64,000 nt of DNA from Streptomyces sp. TLI_171. GTDB taxonomy: Bacteria; Actinomycetota; Actinomycetes; Streptomycetales; Streptomycetaceae. A program made the translations under genes and the position numbers. Where the stretch lies: the NCBI RefSeq assembly GCF_003610255.1, contig NZ_RAPS01000001.1:310001-374000 (forward strand). Direction: 5' to 3'. The notes below the pieces were generated by a model that had not been told where the DNA came from, searched no databases, and saw only the letters and a program-made list of their open reading frames with translations. Positions 58,749-64,000 of the stretch are shown piece after piece. Every line of letters begins with the position of its first letter. The stretch's first letter is position 1.

Positions 58749-59252
58749 GTGCCCGTCGCCCGTCCGCTGCTCACCCCGATGCTGCCCGAGCACGCCGAGC
58801 AGGTCCTGTCGATCTACCGGGCGGGCATCGAGGAGGGCAACGCGACCTTCGAGACCGAGACCCCGAGCTGGCCGGCCTTCGACGCCGCCCGGCTGCCCGA
58901 CCACCGGCACGTCGCGCTCGGACCCGACGGCGCGGTGCTCGGCTGGGCCGCGGTGAGCCCCGTCTCCGCCCGTCCCGCCTACGCCGGCGTGGTCGAGCAC
59001 TCGGTCTACGTCCACCCCGAGCACCGGGGGCTGGGCGTGGCGAGGGCGCTGCTGGACGCGCTGATCGCCTCCACCGAGCGGGCCGGGATCTGGACCGTCC
59101 AGTCCGCGGTCTTCCCGGAGAACACCGCCAGCCTCGCGCTGCACGCCCGCGCCGGATTCCGCGTCATCGGCACCCGCGAACGGATCGCCCGGCATCACGG
59201 GGTCTGGCGCGACACCGTCCTGATCGAACGCCGGAGCCCGGCCGTCACCTGA
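58749..59252 (+). CDS. GNAT acetyltransferase, PAT/ArsN1-like
   Basis: A 167-residue GNAT enzyme that transfers an acetyl group from acetyl-CoA to an amine. The pattern ILGWAAVSPVSARPAYAGVVEHSVYVHPEHRGLGVARALLDALI and GIWTVQSAVFPENTASLALHARAGFRVIGTRERI is that of phosphinothricin acetyltransferases and of ArsN1, the N-acetyltransferase that detoxifies the natural arsenic antibiotic arsinothricin. Its place within an arsenic island supports ArsN1 over a general PAT. GTG at 58749 follows GGAGG. It is co-transcribed with arsR, and a hairpin overlaps its end. Confidence 0.88.
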   Translation: MPVARPLLTPMLPEHAEQVLSIYRAGIEEGNATFETETPSWPAFDAARLPDHRHVALGPDGAVLGWAAVSPVSARPAYAGVVEHSVYVHPEHRGLGVARALLDALIASTERAGIWTVQSAVFPENTASLALHARAGFRVIGTRERIARHHGVWRDTVLIERRSPAVT

Positions 59253-59287
59253 GGCAGCGGCCGGGCTCCGTGGCTGACGCAGCGTCA
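59232..59287. terminator. Terminator overlapping the acetyltransferase end, plus palindrome
   Basis: CGGAGCCCGGCCG (59232-59244) and CGGCCGGGCTCCG (59258-59270), perfect 13-bp arms; the left arm is coding and the stop codon is in the loop. It is followed by TGACGC-A-GCGTCA (59275-59287), which contains the acr3 stop codon. Confidence 0.8.
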
Positions 59288-60376
59288 AGCAGCAGGTGCG
59301 GTGAGGAACTTGTCGCGCCAGGCGAGCGAGACGTAGACCAGCGCGACCAGGACCGGCACCTCGATCAGCGGGCCGACCACGCCCGCGAGGGCCTGGCCCG
59401 AGGTGACGCCGAAGGTGCCGATCGCGACCGCGATGGCCAGTTCGAAGTTGTTGCCCGCGGCGGTGAAGGCGAGCGTCGCGGTGCGGTCGTAGGCCAGGCC
59501 GAGCACCTTGCCGAGGCCGAAGGCGCCGAACCACATGAGGGCGAAGTAGGCGAGCAGCGGGAGCGCGATCCGGGCGACGTCGAGGGGTTGCGAGGTGATG
59601 GTCCGGCCCTGCAGGGCGAACAGGATCACGATGGTGAACAGCAGCCCGTACAGCGCCCACGGGCCGATCCGCGGCAGCAGCCTCTCCTCGTAGTGCTCCC
59701 GGCCGAGGCGGCGCTCGCCCAGGCGGCGGGTCAGGAAGCCGGCGGCGAGCGGGATGCCGAGGAAGACCAGGACGTTGAGGGCGATCCTCCCCATCGAGAT
59801 GTCGAGGTGCTGGCCGTCGCCGAGTCCGAGCCAGCCGGGGAGCAGGTCGAGGTAGAACCAGCCGAGCACGCCGAACATGACGACCTGGAAGACCGAGTTG
59901 AGCGCGACCAGGACGGCGGCGGCCTCGCGGTCGCCGCAGGCGAGGTCGTTCCAGATGATCACCATGGCGATGCAGCGGGCCAGGCCGACGATGATCAGCC
60001 CGGTCCGGTACTCGGGCAGGTCCGGCAGGAAGAGCCAGGCGAGCGCGAACATCACCGCCGGTCCGACCACCCAGTTGATCACCAGCGAGGAGGCCATCAG
60101 GCGGCGGTCGCCGGTCACGGCGTCGAGCCGGTCGTAGCGGACCTTCGCCAGGACCGGGTACATCATGATCAGCAGTCCGAGCGCGATCGGCAGCGAGATG
60201 CCGCCGATCTCCACCTTCGCCAGCGCGTCGCCCAGGCCGGGGACCAGGCGGCCCAGGCCGAGGCCGACCGCCATCGCGGCGAGGATCCACACCGCGAGGT
60301 AGCGGTCGAGGGTGGAGAGCTTGGCGACCACCGAGGACCGCTCGGGCGCCGCGGGGGCGGGGGCGGTGCGGGACAC
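59285..60376 (-). CDS. acr3: Acr3-type arsenite efflux permease
   Basis: A 363-residue arsenite antiporter of the Acr3 branch with ten transmembrane segments. The family's essential Cys is at residue 135 in GLARCIAMVIIWN, and the AAGNNFELAIAVAIGTFG stretch near the C-terminus is a further hallmark. It exports As(III) produced by ArsC. GTG at 60376 overlaps the arsR2 stop by one base with a weak ribosome site inside the upstream gene, so the two are coupled. Confidence 0.95.
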   Translation of the reverse strand: MSRTAPAPAAPERSSVVAKLSTLDRYLAVWILAAMAVGLGLGRLVPGLGDALAKVEIGGISLPIALGLLIMMYPVLAKVRYDRLDAVTGDRRLMASSLVINWVVGPAVMFALAWLFLPDLPEYRTGLIIVGLARCIAMVIIWNDLACGDREAAAVLVALNSVFQVVMFGVLGWFYLDLLPGWLGLGDGQHLDISMGRIALNVLVFLGIPLAAGFLTRRLGERRLGREHYEERLLPRIGPWALYGLLFTIVILFALQGRTITSQPLDVARIALPLLAYFALMWFGAFGLGKVLGLAYDRTATLAFTAAGNNFELAIAVAIGTFGVTSGQALAGVVGPLIEVPVLVALVYVSLAWRDKFLTAPAA

Positions 60377-60681
60377 TAGCAGGACCTCTTTCGCTGACCG
60401 TTGGCGCGGGCGTCGGCGGCGAGTTCGGCGAAGGTGCCGGCCAGCGACTCCAGGACCTCGGGGCGCAGCCGGTAGTAGGTGAACCGGCCGCACGGCTCGG
60501 TGTCCACCACGCCCGCGTCCCGCAGCACCCGGAGGTGGTTGGACAGGTTGGTCTGGCGGGCGCCGGTCTCCGCCACCAGGTGGGTGGTGCACAGGGTCTC
60601 GCGGGCCAGCAGGGTCACGATCTGCAGCCGGAGCGGGTCCGACAGCACGCGCAACAGTTCAGTCTCGACTGACGTCAGCAT
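60376..60681 (-). CDS. arsR: ArsR family repressor upstream of acr3
   Basis: A 101-residue ArsR/SmtB repressor with winged helix (LVAETGARQTNLSNHLRVLRDAGVVDTEPCGRFTYYRL). The Cys set differs from arsR1: C31 in ETLCTTHLV, C64 in the wing and C101 at the very C-terminus; this resembles the non-classical metal sites of actinobacterial repressors such as CmtR and may sense arsenite or another thiophilic metal. Its stop overlaps the acr3 start. It lies divergent from arsC and probably controls both. Confidence 0.92.
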   Translation of the reverse strand: MLTSVETELLRVLSDPLRLQIVTLLARETLCTTHLVAETGARQTNLSNHLRVLRDAGVVDTEPCGRFTYYRLRPEVLESLAGTFAELAADARANGQRKRSC

Positions 60682-60793
60682 GGACTGATACTTTCACATC
60701 CGTCGCCGCCCTGGCGACATCCCGCAGGACCGCCGTCGTCCCGCCCCGCCCGCCGCACGACCGCACCGATCCAGTCGAAGGACCGCCCCGCCG

Positions 60794-61225
60794 ATGACCA
60801 CTCCGCCGCCGCTCGCCTCCGTGCTCTTCGTCTGCGTCCACAACGCGGGCCGCTCGCAGATGGCCGCCGGTTTCCTCTCCCACCTGGCCGGCGACCGCGT
60901 CGAGGTCCGCTCGGCCGGCTCCGCCCCGGGTCGCCAGGTCAACCCGGCCGCCGTCGCCGCGATGGCCGAGGTCGGCATCGACATCTCCGACCAGCGGCCC
61001 AAGATCCTCACCCCCGAGGCCGTCCGGTCCTCCGACTACGTCATCACCATGGGCTGCGGCGACGCCTGCCCCTACTTCCCGGGCCGGACGTACCTGGACT
61101 GGCCGCTCGACGACCCGGCCGGCCAGGGCGTGGCGGCCGTCCGCCCGATCCGGGACGCGATCCGGGTCCGGATCGAGCGTCTGATCGCCGAGATCGACGA
61201 CGCCTCCGCCACGGCCGACAGCTGA
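60794..61225 (+). CDS. arsC: Arsenate reductase ArsC (low-molecular-weight phosphatase type)
   Basis: A 143-residue arsenate reductase of the LMW protein tyrosine phosphatase fold. The nucleophile loop CVHNAGRS (Cys14, Arg20) is followed by Cys88 and Cys92 in CGDAC, giving the Cys triad of thioredoxin- or mycothiol-coupled enzymes; the WPLDDP acid loop is present. It reduces As(V) to As(III) for export by Acr3. ATG at 60794 has GAAGGA upstream. It is divergent from arsR2/acr3. Confidence 0.95.
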   Translation: MTTPPPLASVLFVCVHNAGRSQMAAGFLSHLAGDRVEVRSAGSAPGRQVNPAAVAAMAEVGIDISDQRPKILTPEAVRSSDYVITMGCGDACPYFPGRTYLDWPLDDPAGQGVAAVRPIRDAIRVRIERLIAEIDDASATADS

Positions 61226-61276
61226 GCCTCCGTGTCCGCCCGCACCGGGCGGGCCCCGGCTGGGATGATCGGGAGC

Positions 61277-64000
61277 ATGGCTTCCGACCTCGCCCGCGCC
61301 CTCGCCGCCGCCGTGCGCGGCGAGGTCCGCTTCGATCCGGCCGAGCGCGCCGTGTACGGCCAGGACGCGTCGAACTACCGTCAGGTGCCGCGCGGGGTGG
61401 TCAAACCGGCCGATCCGGACGACGTGCGGGCGGCCCTGACGGTGTGTCGGGAGTACGGCGTACCGGTGGTGGCGCGCGGCGCGGGAACCAGCATCGGCGG
61501 GCAGGCGATCGGGCCCGGCGCGGTGGTGCTGGACTTCCGCCGGCACCTCGGCCGGGTCCTGGCGGTCGACCCGGACGCCCGCACCGCCACCGTCGAACCC
61601 GGCACCGTGCTCGACGAACTCCAGCGCGCGGCGCGCCCGTTCGGCCTCCGCTTCGGACCGGACCCGTCCACCCACAGCCGGTGCACGCTCGGCGGGATGA
61701 TCGGCAACGACGCCTGCGGCTCGCACTCGCTGGCCTGGGGCCGCACCTCCGACAACCTGCACAGCCTGGACCTGCTGCTCGCCGACGGCACCGAACTGAC
61801 CGTCACCGGGCCGCTGTCGCCCGCCGAACGGACCGCCCTCGCCGCCGCGCCCGGTCGGCCCGGCCGGCTGCACCGGGAGTTGCAGGCCCTGGCGGCGGAC
61901 AACCTGGCCCTGCTGCGCCGCGCGATGCCCGCGCTGCCGCGGCGCGGCTCCGGGTACCCGCTGGACGCGCTGCTCCCCGAGCGCGGCTACGACCTGGTCC
62001 GGGCGGTCACCGGCACCGAGGGGACGTGCGCCCTGCTGCTCGGCGCGACCGTCCGGCTGGTGCCCGAACCGGCGGCCCGCGCCCTGGTGGTGGCCGGCTA
62101 CCCCGACGAGACGGCCGCCGCCGACGCGGTGCCCGCGCTGCTCCCGCTGGAGCCGCTGACCTGCGAAGGCATGGCGGCGGACCTGGTCGCGGCGCTGCTC
62201 GCCACCGGCCGTCGCCCGCCGGTGCTGGACCGGCTGCCGGACGGCGCCTGCTGGCTGTTCCTGGAGACCGGCGGCGACACCCCCGCCGAGGCCGCCGAGC
62301 GGGCCCGCCGACTGGCCGGCGCGGTGCGGCGCGAGCGCACCGCCACCGTCGCACTGGTCACCGACCCGGGTGAGCAGCGCGCCCTGTGGTCGATCCGCGA
62401 GGCGGGCGCGGGCACCGTCACCCGGCTGCCCCCGACGCCGGACGGGCGGCCGGGCGGCGCGGCCTGGCCCGGCTGGGAGGACTCCGCCGTCCCGGTCGAG
62501 CAACTCGGCTCGTACCTGCGCCGGTTGCGGTCCCTGCTGGGCCGGCACGGGCTGCGCGGCGTGCCGTACGGGCACTTCGGCGAAGGCTGCGTCCACCTGC
62601 GACTGGACTTTCCGCTGCGTCAACGGCCGGAGGAATTTCGGGAGTTCATGCTGGAGGCGGCGGACCTGGTGGTGGCGCACGGCGGTTCGCTGTCCGGCGA
62701 GCACGGCGACGGCCAGGCCCGGGCGGAGCTGCTGCCGCGGATGTTCCCGCCGCAGGTGATCGACCTGTTCGCCCGGTTCAAGCGGATCTGGGACCCGGAC
62801 GGTCTGCTCAGCCCCGGCCTGCTGGTCGCCCCGCGCCCGCTGGACGCCGATCTCCGCTTCGCCGGCAGGGAGTTGCCGCTCGCCCTGGCCTACCCGGAGG
62901 ACGGCGGCAGCCTGCTGAGCGCGGTGCACCGCTGCGTGGGCGTCGGCAAGTGCGTGGACGACGCGGGCGGCGTGATGTGCCCCAGCTACCTGGTGACCGA
63001 GGAGGAACGGCACTCCACCCGCGGCCGGGCCCGGCTGCTCGGCGAGATGCTCCGCGGCGACCTGGTCACCGGCGGCTGGCGCTCGCCCGAGGTACGGGAG
63101 GCGCTCGACCTCTGCCTGGGCTGCAAGGGCTGCGCGAGCGACTGCCCGGTGCACGTGGACATGGCCACCTACCGGTCCGAATTCCTGTACCACCACTACC
63201 GGTTCAGGCCCCGACCGGCCGCCCACCGCTCCCTCGGCCGGCTGCCCGCCTGGCTGCGCCTGGCCCACCTCGCGCCGCGCGCCGCGAACGCCGTGTTGCG
63301 CAACCGGTACGCCGCCGCCGCGCTGAAACGGCTGGGCGGCATCGACCGGCGGCGTGCGCTGCCCGCCCTGCCCGAACAGCGGTTCAGCGCCTGGTTCCGC
63401 GCGCACCGGGCCACGCACCCCGCCGCCCCGGACGCGCCCGCCGTCCTGCTCTGGCCGGACTCGATGTCCGAACTCCTCGACCCGGCGCCGGCGCAGGCCG
63501 CCGTCCAGGTCCTGGAGCGGCTCGGCTTCCGGGTGGTGCTGCCCACCGGCCCGGTCTGCTGCGGGCTCACCCTGATCGCCTCCGGCCAACTCGGCGCGGC
63601 CCGGCGGGTGATCGGCCGAACCCTGCGCCACCTGCCGCCCGACCTGCCGGTGGTGGGCCTGGAGCCGTCCTGCACCGCGACCCTGCGGGCGGACTGGCCG
63701 CGACTGCTGGACGCCCCCGAACTGTCGTCCCGGGTCCGCACGTTCGCCGAGTTCCTGGACGAACGGCAGGTGGCGCTGCCGCGGGTGGGCGGCGAGGCGA
63801 TGACCCAGGTGCACTGCCACCAGCACGCCGTCCTCGGCACCGACGCCGATCGCCGCGTCACCGACCGGCTCGGCCTGACCAACCGTCAACTCGACGCCGG
63901 CTGCTGCGGCCTGGCCGGCGCGTTCGGCTTCGAACGCGGCCACTACGACCTCTCGGTGGCCATCGCCGAACGTGCCCTCCTGCCCGCCGTCCGCGCCGCC
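61277..64000 (+). CDS. FAD-linked and Fe-S oxidoreductase (GlcD/GlcF-like fusion), 3' end beyond window
   Basis: The first 908 residues are present; the gene runs off the right edge. The N-terminus (about 30-215) is an FAD-binding domain (VPVVARGAGTSIGGQAIG), then an FAD-linked oxidase C-terminal domain (about 240-530; YGHFGEGCVHLRLDF, GGSLSGEHGDG). Cysteines at about 553-569 (CVGVGKC, MCPSY) and 613-623 (CLGCKGCASDCP) bind two 4Fe-4S clusters, followed by two CCG domains (VCCGL about 760, GCCGLAGAFG about 876). It resembles glycolate or D-lactate dehydrogenases (YdiJ type). The link to the arsenic genes is only position. Confidence 0.9.
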   Translation, partial: MASDLARALAAAVRGEVRFDPAERAVYGQDASNYRQVPRGVVKPADPDDVRAALTVCREYGVPVVARGAGTSIGGQAIGPGAVVLDFRRHLGRVLAVDPDARTATVEPGTVLDELQRAARPFGLRFGPDPSTHSRCTLGGMIGNDACGSHSLAWGRTSDNLHSLDLLLADGTELTVTGPLSPAERTALAAAPGRPGRLHRELQALAADNLALLRRAMPALPRRGSGYPLDALLPERGYDLVRAVTGTEGTCALLLGATVRLVPEPAARALVVAGYPDETAAADAVPALLPLEPLTCEGMAADLVAALLATGRRPPVLDRLPDGACWLFLETGGDTPAEAAERARRLAGAVRRERTATVALVTDPGEQRALWSIREAGAGTVTRLPPTPDGRPGGAAWPGWEDSAVPVEQLGSYLRRLRSLLGRHGLRGVPYGHFGEGCVHLRLDFPLRQRPEEFREFMLEAADLVVAHGGSLSGEHGDGQARAELLPRMFPPQVIDLFARFKRIWDPDGLLSPGLLVAPRPLDADLRFAGRELPLALAYPEDGGSLLSAVHRCVGVGKCVDDAGGVMCPSYLVTEEERHSTRGRARLLGEMLRGDLVTGGWRSPEVREALDLCLGCKGCASDCPVHVDMATYRSEFLYHHYRFRPRPAAHRSLGRLPAWLRLAHLAPRAANAVLRNRYAAAALKRLGGIDRRRALPALPEQRFSAWFRAHRATHPAAPDAPAVLLWPDSMSELLDPAPAQAAVQVLERLGFRVVLPTGPVCCGLTLIASGQLGAARRVIGRTLRHLPPDLPVVGLEPSCTATLRADWPRLLDAPELSSRVRTFAEFLDERQVALPRVGGEAMTQVHCHQHAVLGTDADRRVTDRLGLTNRQLDAGCCGLAGAFGFERGHYDLSVAIAERALLPAVRAA

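Noticed and set aside
60659..63943. Minus-strand open frame of over 1,000 codons opposite arsC and the FAD oxidoreductase
   Set aside because: It is antisense to proteins with clear catalytic motifs; its own translation is low-complexity Gly/Val/Arg sequence.
1..64000. tRNA or rRNA genes and mobile elements
   Set aside because: No T-loop or cloverleaf pattern, no rRNA-like stretches, no transposase, integrase or flanking repeats were seen anywhere in the window.

Overview
The window is very GC-rich (roughly 72%), codes on both strands with almost pure G/C third positions, uses GTG and TTG starts freely, and carries many MarR, TetR, LacI, ArsR and AraC regulators paired divergently with small enzymes. 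Together with an EshA-type encapsulin, DmdR-like iron boxes and a sugar ABC importer lacking its own ATPase, this points to a chromosomal region of Streptomyces or a close relative such as Kitasatospora. I see no rRNA, tRNA, insertion sequence, prophage, CRISPR array or complete biosynthetic cluster.

Left part (1-16.5 kb): a MarR/MFS efflux pair cut by the left edge, a CYTH protein, a DUF4239 membrane protein, a secreted Pro/Thr-repeat protein, an orphan family 2B encapsulin shell gene (eshA), a secreted lipase, a PucR-type regulator, a serine beta-lactamase-like hydrolase, a second MarR/MFS pair, then two regulator/oxidoreductase pairs (MarR with a quinone-reductase-like MDR, TetR with an NmrA-like reductase) whose shared promoters hold repeated operator-like boxes.

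Sugar locus (16.5-23.4 kb): a GH42 beta-galactosidase faces a binding lipoprotein, two permeases and a LacI regulator. Two identical 14-bp LacI-type boxes lie exactly 100 bp apart between the enzyme and the importer. Next (23.4-27 kb) comes a near mirror-image locus: two divergent ECF sigma factors with SnoaL-like tails, each followed on its outer side by a DHFR/RibD-like reductase gene.

Middle (27-45 kb): a GyrI-like protein, an SDR/TetR pair with a perfect 16-bp palindrome, a frameshifted ricin-lectin remnant, the efeO-efeB-efeU iron importer with two iron-box candidates, an acyl-CoA dehydrogenase/TetR/OB-fold group linked by four copies of one operator motif, an LRV repeat protein, a TPR protein, a PAS-GAF-SpoIIE-HATPase phosphatase, and a hydrolase gene whose 3' end has been copied twice downstream.

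Right part (45-64 kb): a GH6 cellulase, an FMN reductase/XRE pair, a secreted beta-rich protein, AraC/DUF2000, a metallophosphoesterase, a secreted lytic-transglycosylase-like protein, a glycosyltransferase, and a compact arsenic island (flavoprotein monooxygenase, two ArsR, a PAT/ArsN1-like acetyltransferase, Acr3 pump, ArsC), followed by a large FAD/Fe-S oxidoreductase cut by the right edge. A dispersed short palindrome (core TGACGG-N-CCGTCA) recurs through the window, often enclosing a stop codon.
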